A stretch of 64,000 bases of DNA from Glycomyces sp. NRRL B-16210 (GCF_000719515.1 NZ_JOGR01000001.1:1-64000), one strand, 5' to 3'; positions 18,201-25,516 are shown, numbered from the stretch's first letter. Numbers and translations are program-made. Notes: generated by a model from the letters alone, not told the origin.

Positions 18201-18525
18201 CCACTGGGGAGGCCTGGGGGCGGGCGCCGCGCGGCGCGGTCGGGGGCGCGACCGGCTGGCCGCTCGACTGCCCGCTCGGCTGCCCGTTCGACTGCGGGGC
18301 GCTCGGCTGCCCGTTCGAGGGCGGCGCGGTCCGCTGGGCGGTCGGCGCGGCGGGGCGCCGCGGTTCGGACTGCGAGCGCGGCGGCTCGCCCCGGAAGACC
18401 GCGTCCGCGAGCGCGGTGGCGTCGTCGCCGAGGTCGCCGGTCTGCCGCTCGCGGTCCCGCACGGGTGCGGGCGGGCGCGGGGCGGAGAACTTGGCGACGG
18501 GCTGACGGCGATCCTCGCCGCTCAT
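15280..18525 (-). CDS. VirB4-like type IV secretion ATPase
   Basis: A 1081-residue ATPase that should power assembly or transport at a conjugation-like channel. Walker A, EPGGGKSTLM, lies near residue 700 and Walker B, KLVGLDEAHF, near 942, the typical VirB4 spacing with the lid domain between. Residues 235-650 form the VirB4 N-terminal domain. The first 230 residues are an unusual Pro/Gln/Ser-rich extension with many GYPQ and SYPQ units; these are written with TAT and CCA codons that spell DnaA boxes on the DNA. It overlaps both operon neighbours by four bases. A VirD4-type coupling protein is less likely because of the lid and operon context. Confidence 0.88.
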   Translation of the reverse strand: MSGEDRRQPVAKFSAPRPPAPVRDRERQTGDLGDDATALADAVFRGEPPRSQSEPRRPAAPTAQRTAPPSNGQPSAPQSNGQPSGQSSGQPVAPPTAPRGARPQASPVDPAGHASPPASMTPPSIARPQGYPQSYPQNQPSYPQGYPQRYAQAPTSDNPQGYPQHNGSYPQSGQSYPQAVDQGRGSTAAGGGAPSTGRRAAASKGATRVPGQDLVPVKQARAEAQQLVETGEAKPSRVKPLPTPKERQPLRELSLTEIAGHVTFTPASVTAWYVLPGVRWSFRPDLEREALIVAIAEQFAGLAGMRVHLRRTTRPFPADQWARTVDRHTARPLRTVPGGTSWADHLVAAQRHLQVLSHAEGETFLGITFSRRGAFDQLGEKFGRMVGRGTRLSEREKIEKRSLQFDEVLGSFGVRAHRATTAELEWLVYRSVALGMEPPRLLSGSGADWEAGDVLALTESIERYRSPYGSTVKLVNRLTGEEKHTAVLTVGRMEELEIPQRHEPWLHFHERCPWPVELSSRIDILGPGEAFRDLDHRLRLIRSQQRDYDEHSMDAPPELQRLAERALGVGDEMTTGLPIDAARAHGWHRLAVTADTKEECLERARTLMQMYQRDMRISLQHPKNQDWLAREFIPGEPVAQTGYVRRMPVKLFAAALPQAASVVGDRRGDLIGRTAGTSRSPVFLDLHFATEVREKSGLSVFVAEPGGGKSTLMGAIGYLAARRGVQVTLLDPSGPLARLCEMPELKPFSRVLNLTGSEYGTLAPYALIPSPRREHYDDSAEGQREYDIAISNARSERRMLVQDICSMLLPPQVQREASTARLLRHATRHVPAEEDSALEDLVEALQNAEDHVAGDGAELAALLLDTAEMPLAKLFFGTPDKGVLEDDTALTVITMSGLRLPDLGIEREYWSAEEALALPMLHTAHRLAVRRAYGGDMHRRKLVGLDEAHFMEGWKSGRSFLVRLARDSRKWNLAALVASQNPKDILGLDVQNLVSTVFVGRIAEDAEVAEEALKLLRVPTGVGYESVLASLSEQDASATSKLPYREFVMRDVDGRVQRIRADFGWVRGLLDYLNTTPGEEK
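17993..18148. repeat. Array of ten DnaA-box-like 9-mers inside the virB4-like gene
   Basis: Five exact copies of TGTGGATAA (TTATCCACA on the other strand) lie at 17993-18001, 18014-18022, 18035-18043, 18095-18103 and 18116-18124. Near matches lie at 18047-18055, 18071-18079, 18083-18091, 18128-18136 and 18140-18148. Starts are 21 bases apart within each run, two helical turns, so boxes fall on one face of the helix. In the minus-strand frame they encode repeated Y-P-Q with TAT and CCA, codons that are otherwise rare in this gene. Confidence 0.8.
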
Positions 18526-18911
18526 AGGCGCTCCTCAGTTCGGACGGGCTCCACGAGTGTGGGCCGCAAGCGGATCGAACGGGTCGTGAACGCCGGGATC
18601 CGCGTCTCGGTCCCCGCGTCGCGCGTGTGCTTCCAGTCGGTGAGCAGCGTGCGGACGACGGTGGTCGCGGGTCGGTCGGCGTCGACGTAGCGGAAGATCA
18701 GCGAGGTCGCGACGAGGGCGAGGGAGATCTCGATGGCGGGGAACAGGTCCACGTCGCCGGTGAAGGCCCAGCGCAGGAGCATGAACAGGGCCAGGAGCGC
18801 GGCGAAGGCGCCGTACTGCCCGTAGGGCAGGTGGACCGGCAGCGTGTATCCGGGAGGGCCCAGGTACAGAAGGCGGGCACGGTAGATGTCGTCATCGGTG
18901 CGCAAGCGCAT
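18522..18911 (-). CDS. VirB3/TcpE-like small membrane protein
   Basis: A 129-residue protein with a short N-terminus, a hydrophobic pair of membrane helices (about 30-47 and 58-74) and a basic cytoplasmic tail. Small two-helix proteins directly before virB4 are normally VirB3, PrgI or TcpE equivalents, which help anchor the ATPase. No diagnostic motif was recognised. ATG 18911 has GGAGGACG upstream, and its stop overlaps the virB4-like start (ATGA). Confidence 0.6.
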   Translation of the reverse strand: MRLRTDDDIYRARLLYLGPPGYTLPVHLPYGQYGAFAALLALFMLLRWAFTGDVDLFPAIEISLALVATSLIFRYVDADRPATTVVRTLLTDWKHTRDAGTETRIPAFTTRSIRLRPTLVEPVRTEERL

Positions 18912-18959
18912 GGGCGTCCTCCGTCCGGCCTGACTGCTCGGGGGCGATGTGGGGGCCTG

Positions 18960-19250
18960 CTAGTCCTCGGAGCTGAAGAGCACGTCGACCAGTCCGTTGC
19001 CGACGGCCACCAGGACCACGGCTCCGGCGATGAAGGCGATGCCGATGATGGCGATGGTCGATGAGGTGAGCACGCGGCTGACCTCGCCCTTGTTGGCGCG
19101 GGCGATGAAGATGAGTCCGAGGATGGCCAGGAGGATCGGGGCGATTTTGGACAGGAAGAACCCGATGATCCCCGAGGTGTTGATCTCGGCGCCGGCCTGC
19201 GAGTGCGCGGCCACGGTCCAGAGTGTCTCTCTCAGCATCGTACGTTCCAT
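18960..19250 (-). CDS. VirB2-like small two-helix membrane protein, first gene of the T4SS operon
   Basis: A 96-residue protein with two long hydrophobic helices (about 29-48 and 60-88) separated by a short basic loop with ANKGEVSR. Size, topology and place at the head of the operon are those of VirB2 pilin-like proteins of Gram-positive conjugation systems. The ATG at 19250 gives the full length, but the GAGAGG site touches it, so the ATG at 19236 may be the real start. Confidence 0.6.
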   Translation of the reverse strand: MERTMLRETLWTVAAHSQAGAEINTSGIIGFFLSKIAPILLAILGLIFIARANKGEVSRVLTSSTIAIIGIAFIAGAVVLVAVGNGLVDVLFSSED

Positions 19251-19693
19251 CCTCTCGTCACACGGGTCACTACAACCTCACGTAACGCAATTTTCACTCA
19301 TGTTTCTTGTCTCCCAACCCGATGCGGGTTCTGCCCCTCATCATATGCCGGGCCCCTGACGGAACGCACCTTCGTCGGCTCGAAGAGCGACCGCGCGGCC
19401 CGTCTGAAGCGGTGTTCCCTTCAGTGAAGGCGATATGCCCCTTGAAGGCAATCCGATGAGCGCGATCACTCATTGTCGGGAATCCGACACCCCTTCGAGC
19501 GGGCCGCGGCGGGCCTGGCTGGGATCTTGAGGTGAGGGTCCGTCGCGAATTCGGCGGAGGGGTCGGCGTCGATCACCCTGCGTCGAGGCTCCGACACTAG
19601 GATGGCATTGCCAGGTGTCCTAGGCCCGGTGTCGGTCGCCATCGGCACAATGGACTTCGACCACATCGCCATGCGCCATCCGCGGAGGTCCCA
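19251..19693. other. Divergent intergenic region upstream of the T4SS-like operon
   Basis: Should hold promoters for the operon (minus) and for the gene at 19694 (plus). The first 100 bases are AT-richer than average. A compact palindrome CCTTCA-G-TGAAGG at 19418-19430 could be an operator. No gene is supported here. Confidence 0.4.
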
Positions 19694-20569
19694 TTGGACG
19701 CAATCGACGACATCGCCGGGCGGCTCACCGTCGCCGCGATCGCCTTCGCCGTCGCCGGTCTCGCCCTCGCCGCGATCTCGGCCGCCGCCCTCGGCGGGGT
19801 GCGGGCCGCCGAGAAGTGGCCGTCGGCGCCCCTGCCGCGCGTCGGCCGCGGCGCCGTCATGACCGGCGCGCTCATCGGACTGGTCGCCTTCGCCCTCGCC
19901 GCCGGCCTGTTCTCCCTGGCCCGCATCGGCACCGGGCTCGACGCCAACCTGCGGGTCCTGCTCGCCGTCGGCATCGACCTGGTCGCACTGGGCGTGGGCC
20001 TGTGGATGGTGAGCGCCGTGGCCGGGCGCGTGGAGATGCGCACCCTCATCGCGGTGCCCGACCACCCCGCGACCCCGCCGCCGATCCCGGTCTCGGGGGA
20101 CCCGACGCGCTACCAGATGCCCGACTACACCGAGACGCCCGTCGAGCCCGAGCCGCAGGACTACCCGCACCCCGGCTCCGAGCCGCGCGGATACGCCGCT
20201 CACCCCGGCTCCGAGCCGCAGGGGTACCCGCCGCGCGTCGCGCCCGAGCCCCGGCACCCCCTGCCGCCGTTCGCCCCCGACATCGCCGCGACCGGGCAGC
20301 AGCCGGCCGTGCGGTCCAAGGTGCCCACCATCCCGACCGACACCCGGCCCGGATGGGTCTTCCAGGACCGGGGGACCGGCGCGTTCTACGCGGCCGTCGC
20401 CCAGAGCCGGGGCGGCATCAGCCTGCTCGCCCTGGACGACTTCACCGTGGCGCGAACGGCTTCGCTCGTCGGCCCCCTGGAACTGGTCGGCTCCGTCGAG
20501 GCGACCGTGTGGCCGCTGGAGAACGGCGAGAACGGCGGTGCCGAGACCGGGGCCGAGCAGGAGGCCTGA
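19694..20569 (+). CDS. Membrane protein with Pro-rich repeat linker
   Basis: A 291-residue protein of unknown function. Three hydrophobic helices occupy residues 8-35, 55-78 and 88-110. A Pro/Glu-rich linker follows with repeats of the type HPGSEPxGY. The last 75 residues are a small soluble domain (GWVFQDRGTGAFYAAVA) that looks folded. The TTG start at 19694 has GGAGG six bases upstream. It heads the plus-strand secretion-associated cluster, which may mean a role in that system, but nothing in the sequence proves it. Confidence 0.65.
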   Translation: MDAIDDIAGRLTVAAIAFAVAGLALAAISAAALGGVRAAEKWPSAPLPRVGRGAVMTGALIGLVAFALAAGLFSLARIGTGLDANLRVLLAVGIDLVALGVGLWMVSAVAGRVEMRTLIAVPDHPATPPPIPVSGDPTRYQMPDYTETPVEPEPQDYPHPGSEPRGYAAHPGSEPQGYPPRVAPEPRHPLPPFAPDIAATGQQPAVRSKVPTIPTDTRPGWVFQDRGTGAFYAAVAQSRGGISLLALDDFTVARTASLVGPLELVGSVEATVWPLENGENGGAETGAEQEA

Positions 20570-20685
20570 CCCTAGCCGGACGCGCCGGCGGCCCGGAGCC
20601 GTTGGCCTGGAAGAGGATCGAACCCGCGGCGGCTGCCTGCTAACCTGGTCCCGACACCACCGCCACGCCATTGGAGGTGCCACCG

Positions 20686-21033
20686 GTGTTCGGATTCGTC
20701 CAGGTGGAGAGCCAAGCCATTCGCAATGCGTCGCAGCAGATGCAGCAGTACGCCTCCCAGGCCGGGAGCCTCCCCGACAGCGCGGTGCAGGCCGCCGAAC
20801 GCGCCGAGAGCGCCAACCGCGGCTTCATGTGCGCCGACGGCGCCAAGGACTTCGCCGACGACCTCAAGACCGATATGCAAGAGCTCCAAGAACATCTGGA
20901 CGACACCGCCGAGCTGTTGCAGGACATAGCCGACGACTGGGACGAGGCCGACGAGCACGGCGCGAGCGTGTTCAAGCCCATCGAGTCCGACCTCAGCGGA
21001 TTCCGCGTCCCCACGATCCAAGGCGGGGTGTGA
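20686..21033 (+). CDS. EspC/WXG100-like T7SS-associated small helical protein
   Basis: A 115-residue, almost wholly helical acidic protein resembling ESX-1 EspC and other type VII secretion target proteins. It starts with a hydrophobic FGFVQVESQAI stretch, followed by heptad-like helices containing many Ala, Asp and Gln and a late W (DDWDEADEHG). Proteins like this are co-secreted with, or escort, larger effectors. The GTG at 20686 has GGAGG eight bases before it. It is followed after four bases by the WXG-like gene and then by two deaminase genes, suggesting it belongs to their export unit. Confidence 0.65.
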   Translation: MFGFVQVESQAIRNASQQMQQYASQAGSLPDSAVQAAERAESANRGFMCADGAKDFADDLKTDMQELQEHLDDTAELLQDIADDWDEADEHGASVFKPIESDLSGFRVPTIQGGV

Positions 21034-21037
21034 CACC

Positions 21038-21568
21038 GTGCCCACCTTCCAGCAGTGCCTCGACGCCAACCCGACCGAGCTCATGACCCTCGGCGCCTCC
21101 ATCGGATCGGCCGCCGCGCAGCTCACCCAGCTCGGCGCCTCCTACGGCACGACCGTCGCCGGCCTCGCCGCCTCCTGGCAGGGCGAGGACTACCAAGGAC
21201 TCGTCCGATGGTCCGGCCAGGTCGCCGCCTTCATCGGCCGCAGCGACGCCGCGATGATCACCTGCGCCGGCGGACTCGGGACCACCGGCGCCGCCTTGAT
21301 GGCCACCTGCACCGCCATGAAGGCCACCAAGCAGGCCGCCGAAGGCATCGGCTACAAGGTCCTGCCGACGCCGTTCGTGATCCTCGGCCCCAGCCAGTGG
21401 TCCCAGGTCTCCGCGGCCGGACCCGGCGCGCCCGCGGTCCTCGCCGCCTACCAGGCCGGAGCGGTCGCCTTCACCACCGCCCTGGTCAGCATGTACACCG
21501 CGATCATCGCCCAGGACACGGCCGGGTACGCCGTCATCCGCACCGCCCTCGCCCTCAGCCCCTCCTGA
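21038..21568 (+). CDS. WXG-like helical protein
   Basis: A 176-residue protein with the SWQGEDYQGL turn at about residues 47-56, which matches the W-x-G hairpin of WXG100 proteins. The remaining 100 residues are Ala/Thr-rich and helical, with a hydrophobic segment near 120-150. It is longer than classic ESAT-6-type proteins (about 100 residues). With the EspC-like protein just upstream it may form the helical partner pair that carries the downstream toxin. GTG start at 21038, in a GGGG-rich context, four bases past the previous stop. Confidence 0.65.
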   Translation: MPTFQQCLDANPTELMTLGASIGSAAAQLTQLGASYGTTVAGLAASWQGEDYQGLVRWSGQVAAFIGRSDAAMITCAGGLGTTGAALMATCTAMKATKQAAEGIGYKVLPTPFVILGPSQWSQVSAAGPGAPAVLAAYQAGAVAFTTALVSMYTAIIAQDTAGYAVIRTALALSPS

Positions 21569-21584
21569 CGGCCGGAGACGAGCG

Positions 21585-22160
21585 ATGCCGACGACCAACC
21601 ACGGCGCCCTGCCACGAAGCGGCGAGCGCAGGCCGCAGAGCGCCAACCCGACCTCCGTCGCGGGCGCGTCCGACTTCCGGCGCACCATCGGCAACCGCGT
21701 CCCCTACGGGCAGTCGCGCCTGGGGCAGCACGTCGCCGACATGCGCACGGTGCAGCCGACGAAGCCGCCGTCGATCGCGCCCACGGTGAAGAAGAACCTC
21801 GCCGCCGCCGAACTCAGCGACGGCACGATCATCGACGGCACCAGCGGCGGCGCACTGGGGTGCTCGGAGAACGAGATCCAGTCGAAACTCGACGCGCTCA
21901 ACCAGAGCCGGGCCCCAAGCGACCAGTTGACGATCAAGGAGCTCTACACCGAGCGTCAGCCGTGCTGCAAATGCGAGAACCTCATGAAGACCAAGCATCC
22001 CGACGCGAAGGTCGACTGGTCCGTGGAATTCTTCGACACTCCGGACGCGCAGTCCCTCTCGCCCGAGCAGCTGACGGTCATGCGCTCGCTCAACAAGTTC
22101 GAACTCGGTGAACTCAAGCGGGTGAGCTATGCCTACCATGGGGTCCCGTTGCCGGGTTAG
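21585..22160 (+). CDS. Polymorphic-toxin-type nucleic acid or nucleotide deaminase
   Basis: A 191-residue protein with a deaminase-superfamily zinc site: CSE at 93-95 supplies one ligand and the catalytic Glu, and PCCKC at 126-130 supplies the PCxxC ligands; YTERQPC just before it is typical of bacterial toxin deaminases. The first 60 residues are hydrophilic and probably disordered. No LXG or WXG domain is fused, so delivery would need the helical proteins encoded just upstream. The substrate (DNA, RNA or free nucleotide) cannot be read from the sequence. ATG 21585 follows the previous stop by 16 bases. The next gene is its probable immunity gene. Confidence 0.75.
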   Translation: MPTTNHGALPRSGERRPQSANPTSVAGASDFRRTIGNRVPYGQSRLGQHVADMRTVQPTKPPSIAPTVKKNLAAAELSDGTIIDGTSGGALGCSENEIQSKLDALNQSRAPSDQLTIKELYTERQPCCKCENLMKTKHPDAKVDWSVEFFDTPDAQSLSPEQLTVMRSLNKFELGELKRVSYAYHGVPLPG

Positions 22161-22202
22161 CACGCCCGGACGGGCACCCGACCGCGTGAGGAGGAACCGG
22201 CG

Positions 22203-22583
22203 TTGAGCCTAGAGGACGCGACGACCGCCGAGCTCGAACGAGTGGCCCGACTCGTCGCCGAGGCCCTGGAGCGGGCGGGCATCCCCTGGTCGCCCACCGA
22301 ACAGCCCCTCGACCACGATGTGGCGCAAGTGATCGTGGACGACTCCGATGACGACGACCGGGGCGTGTTCGTCTCCTGGACGCTCTCGGTGCAGGAGAAC
22401 TCCGCCATGCACGCGCTCGTCGTCGAAGGCGACCACGCGAACCCGGCGATCCTCCAGGCCGGGCGCCGGTTCGAGGAGGCCCTGGACCGCATCCAACGGG
22501 TGCTCCGCGGCGCGGGGATCGCCTCGGTCAACCCCGAGGACGACTTCGACCCCTACATGCTGAAGATCGTCAGCGCCCCGTGA
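22203..22583 (+). CDS. Probable immunity protein for the upstream deaminase
   Basis: A 126-residue acidic alpha/beta protein. It starts at a TTG with GGAGGAA seven bases upstream. Key stretches are GVFVSW (54-59) and NPAI (80-83), and it ends with YMLKIVSAP. The C-terminal part of the next protein has the same order and the same 26-residue spacing (GVHVSW 189-194, DPAL 215-218), so the two are homologous. Position right after a toxin and acidic character suggest it neutralises the deaminase; this is inference from context. It overlaps the next gene by GTGA. Confidence 0.6.
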   Translation: MSLEDATTAELERVARLVAEALERAGIPWSPTEQPLDHDVAQVIVDDSDDDDRGVFVSWTLSVQENSAMHALVVEGDHANPAILQAGRRFEEALDRIQRVLRGAGIASVNPEDDFDPYMLKIVSAP

Positions 22584-23374
22584 GCTTCGGCCCCGACCTC
22601 CCCGGCATCGCGTTCGAACGGCGCCGCCGGGACTACCCCGGCGCCCCGAGCCCGATCGCCCGCAACTACGCCGCCGCCGCGCTCGGCGACGGCTCGGTCG
22701 TCACCGGGCGAAGCCGCGGGAGCCTCCTGCACGCCGAGATCGACGTGCTCCGCCAGGCCTCGGCCGTCGGGTCCCCCGTCGCGGCGATCTACACCGAGCG
22801 GCAGCCGTGCTGCGAGTGCGAGGCCGCCCTCGAAGCGGCCGGCGTCGCGCCCGACGCGATCACCTACTCCGCCGAGTTCTTCGACACGCCCGGCGAACCG
22901 ACCGCCGAGGACGGCGCCGAACTGGCGCGGCTCAACCTCGGCGTGTTCGAGCACCTGCGGCAGATGATCCGCGAAGCCGAGGGCTCTCAACCACGCCCGG
23001 CCGGAGCGGACCCGGCCGCGGCGCTCGCGCGTTCGGTCGCGGGGCATATGGAACGGCACGGGCTGCGGGTCGCCGCAGAACCGGACCTCGGCGCCGAGCC
23101 CGGCGTCGAACTGGCCGTGGACGGCCTCGCCGACGGCGCGGGCGGCGTCCACGTCTCCTGGCACGTCGGCGCCGACCTCACCGCGCGCGTCCTCGACGCG
23201 GTGCACGGCGACCGGCTGGAGGACCCGGCGCTCACCGAAGCCGCCGCGATCAAGCAGCACCGGCTCGCCGGACTCGCGGCGGTCCTCGACGAGGCGGGCA
23301 TCGCCGCCGAACCGGTCACCGACGGCACCGCGCCCTACAGCCTCCACCTCCCCGTCCACACCGGTCCCCGGTGA
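22580..23374 (+). CDS. Deaminase toxin fused to an immunity-like domain
   Basis: A 264-residue two-domain protein. Residues 20-130 are a deaminase with HAE at 51-53 and PCCEC at 76-80, close to the upstream deaminase (both share YTERQPCC and EFFDTP). Residues 143-260 are homologous to the separate 126-residue protein encoded just before it. A toxin joined to its own probable antidote is unusual: it could be a self-inhibited enzyme, an immunity protein using a dead toxin as a bait, or a fusion that releases the toxin by cleavage. Zinc ligands look intact. GTG start at 22580 overlaps the preceding stop. Confidence 0.7.
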   Translation: MSFGPDLPGIAFERRRRDYPGAPSPIARNYAAAALGDGSVVTGRSRGSLLHAEIDVLRQASAVGSPVAAIYTERQPCCECEAALEAAGVAPDAITYSAEFFDTPGEPTAEDGAELARLNLGVFEHLRQMIREAEGSQPRPAGADPAAALARSVAGHMERHGLRVAAEPDLGAEPGVELAVDGLADGAGGVHVSWHVGADLTARVLDAVHGDRLEDPALTEAAAIKQHRLAGLAAVLDEAGIAAEPVTDGTAPYSLHLPVHTGPR

Positions 23375-23453
23375 AGCGCCCGCCGCGACTGGTTGCCGCG
23401 CATATATAGTCGCAACGACGAGTCATGTTCCCCCACCCCAGGAGCACTGATCC

Positions 23454-23582
23454 ATGGCACCGATCCACACGCGACGGCAGGCACCCCGCGACGGTCGCGC
23501 CAGGACGCGGCAGCACCCGCCCGGCCCCGCCAGAGATGCAGCCGCCCGAGCCGCAGCCGCCCGCGCCGCGCTGGCCCTCTGA
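23454..23582 (+). CDS. Possible small basic Ala/Arg-rich protein
   Basis: A 42-codon frame starting at ATG 23454 with GGAG nine bases upstream and ending 15 bases before the RelA/SpoT-like gene. The product is Arg- and Ala-rich and unrecognised. TATATA lies about 50 bases upstream and could be part of a promoter. It may be a small gene, a leader, or chance. Confidence 0.25.
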   Translation: MAPIHTRRQAPRDGRARTRQHPPGPARDAAARAAAARAALAL

Positions 23583-23597
23583 AGGTAAGGAGCAGCC

Positions 23598-24332
23598 GTG
23601 CCCGCAGGAAAACTCCCCCGAAAAGGCAACAAGAGCGGCTCAGCCGCCGAAGGCCCGGGCAGCGCGCCCCCGTCGTACCCGAGCGCCGACGATCAGCGCA
23701 GGCAGCTCATCTCCCAGTACCTCGAGAGCAAACCCAAGGGAGCCGACCCGGAGTTCACCCCCGAGGAACGCCGGGCCGCGGACGAGTTCCTGGCCCGGTC
23801 GGCCCGGAACGAGCCCGCCATCACCGACCGGATGCGCGACATCGCCGACGGCACCGGCGCGCGCCTGGAAGGCCTCGACTTCAGGCTGAAGGGGAAGAGC
23901 TCGTTCGACCGCAAGTTCAACGACGTGCTCGACGAACACGACGGCAACATCGACGCCGCCCGCGCCGACATGAAGGACGCCGTCCGCTACACGATGATCT
24001 TCGAAGAGGACAACTACGTCGACGGCGTGAGCCGGGCCGAGTCGATGATGAAGGACAAGGGGTTCGAGCCCGTAAAATGGAAGAACCTGTGGAACGGCGA
24101 GGGGTACAACGGCGTCAACTCGTTCTGGCGCGACCCCGAGACGGGCCAGGTGTTCGAGGCGCAGTTCCACACGCAGAGCAGCTTCGACGTGAAGATGGCC
24201 GAGCACGAGGCCTACGAGGTCGCGCGGGACGGCGACGCCCCGGCGGCCCTCCAGCGAACGGCGACCGAGCTGGCCAACGAGGCGTTCGCGACGATCCCGA
24301 AGCCCAGCGGCTTCGAGTCTCTCGACAGATAG
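23598..24332 (+). CDS. RelA/SpoT-fold nucleotide pyrophosphokinase toxin
   Basis: A 244-residue protein whose residues 85-210 match the (p)ppGpp synthetase fold as seen in secreted nucleotide 3'-pyrophosphokinases and interbacterial toxins such as Tas1. The order is RLKGKSSFDRK (96-106), MKDAVRYT (125-132), YNGVNSFWRD (170-179) and FEAQFHT (186-192), then HEAYE. The enzyme would transfer pyrophosphate from ATP to a nucleotide, depleting ATP or making alarmones. The first 60 residues are flexible and there is no signal peptide, so export would need the T7SS or a partner. The GTG start has AAGGAG about six bases away. A small gene follows after 11 bases. Confidence 0.75.
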   Translation: MPAGKLPRKGNKSGSAAEGPGSAPPSYPSADDQRRQLISQYLESKPKGADPEFTPEERRAADEFLARSARNEPAITDRMRDIADGTGARLEGLDFRLKGKSSFDRKFNDVLDEHDGNIDAARADMKDAVRYTMIFEEDNYVDGVSRAESMMKDKGFEPVKWKNLWNGEGYNGVNSFWRDPETGQVFEAQFHTQSSFDVKMAEHEAYEVARDGDAPAALQRTATELANEAFATIPKPSGFESLDR

Positions 24333-24343
24333 CGGGTTGAGTC

Positions 24344-24619
24344 ATGGAGCAAGTCAAGTACTACATGGTGGTCACCGACGGATTCACGCGCGAACGCCCG
24401 CGGTCGGTCCTGCGCCGCTCCGTGCGCGAAGGCGTCGAGCGCGACGAGGTGTACAAGTTCTACCGCGACGGCCGCCACGGCTGGGAGTTCAGCGACTTCT
24501 TCGTCCGCGAGCTGTTCGGGCAGAACGACGACAAGGAGCACTTCGAAGTCACGCAGGACGAGGCGGAGGCGGCCATCGAGCGCCGCATCCGGGAACGCGA
24601 GAGCCGCGGCATCGGATGA
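24344..24619 (+). CDS. Putative immunity protein of the RelA/SpoT-like toxin
   Basis: A 91-residue protein with no recognised domain. It opens with YYMVVTDGF, has a central basic/aromatic part (YKFYRDGRHGWEFSDFFV) and ends in a charged helix of Glu and Arg. Its position 11 bases after the toxin-like gene is the usual place for an immunity gene, which is the only ground for the call. The ATG is preceded by a weak GGTTGAG site. Confidence 0.4.
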   Translation: MEQVKYYMVVTDGFTRERPRSVLRRSVREGVERDEVYKFYRDGRHGWEFSDFFVRELFGQNDDKEHFEVTQDEAEAAIERRIRERESRGIG

Positions 24620-24754
24620 CGCCGAACCGGCGCCGGTCACCCGGCGCCGACCCTTCCGATACGCCCCCACCGCTTCTCGAGGCGTGCGGGTCTGGGCGCG
24701 GCGCAGTAGGATCGGGTCGGCTTTCCCACCCGGCAACCGCGTCTGGAGCTGACC

Positions 24755-25456
24755 ATGACCTCCCCTGAGCCGCAGCCGTTCACGTTCGAAGTGCCCGAGG
24801 ACTACGAGCAGCGCATCGAAGACGCGCGCGCCGCCCTCGACGTCGTGCCCCGCAACGAGAACTGGGAGAACGCCCAGCGCCTCCTCGCCGACCCGCCCGA
24901 CCGCGAGGCCGTCGAGGCCGCCCAGCGCGAAGCCGCCCAGGCCATGGCCCGCCTCGCCCGTTTCCAGGCCGCCCGCCACACCGGCTACGACCCCGACCAG
25001 ACCACCAAGGTCGTCATCGACGCCTCCGGCAACCTCACCGAACTCGAACTCGGCGTCGACACCGTCCGCCTCGGCAACCACGGCCTCGCCGACGCGATCC
25101 GCCTCGCCTGGAACGAGGCCGAGACCCTCCGCGCCGAGAGCGCGACCGCCTTCGCCGGCGGCGGCGCGCCCGGCGCCGCGGACGCGGCCCTCCAGGTCCT
25201 GCGCGCCATCGACGCCGCGATCGACGCCCGCGCGCACGAACGCTTCGAACAGCTCACCGAAGACGGCCTGTGCAAGGTCGCCGTCAACCTCCGCGGCGCG
25301 CTCACCGAGGTCGTGTGCCTCAAGAACAACGTCCTCAACCTCACCGACCGCCACACCTTCGCCGAGCAGACCGCCGCCGCCGTCACCGCCGCGCAGGCGG
25401 CCGCCTCCGAGGCCGTGGGCCGGATCAGCGCGTCCCATTACGCCGAATTGGGGTAG
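24755..25456 (+). CDS. Tandem YbaB/EbfC-like protein
   Basis: A 233-residue protein with two YbaB-like units. The first is at about 84-125 (KVVIDASGNLTELELG, then LADAIRLAWNEAE) and the second at about 170-222 (LCKVAVNLRGALTEVVCL, then a long Ala-rich helix). YbaB/EbfC proteins are small dimeric nucleoid-associated DNA-binding proteins; in actinobacteria, divergent copies are often found beside type VII secretion genes with no known job. Here the protein carries two in one chain, equivalent to a pre-formed dimer. ATG 24755 has GGAG about six bases upstream. The next gene has the same double design. Confidence 0.65.
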   Translation: MTSPEPQPFTFEVPEDYEQRIEDARAALDVVPRNENWENAQRLLADPPDREAVEAAQREAAQAMARLARFQAARHTGYDPDQTTKVVIDASGNLTELELGVDTVRLGNHGLADAIRLAWNEAETLRAESATAFAGGGAPGAADAALQVLRAIDAAIDARAHERFEQLTEDGLCKVAVNLRGALTEVVCLKNNVLNLTDRHTFAEQTAAAVTAAQAAASEAVGRISASHYAELG

Positions 25457-25516
25457 ATCACCGTCCGCGTTGGTTCGCTATCCTCGGTGTGAACCCCACC
25501 GAAGTGAGCCTCCGTC

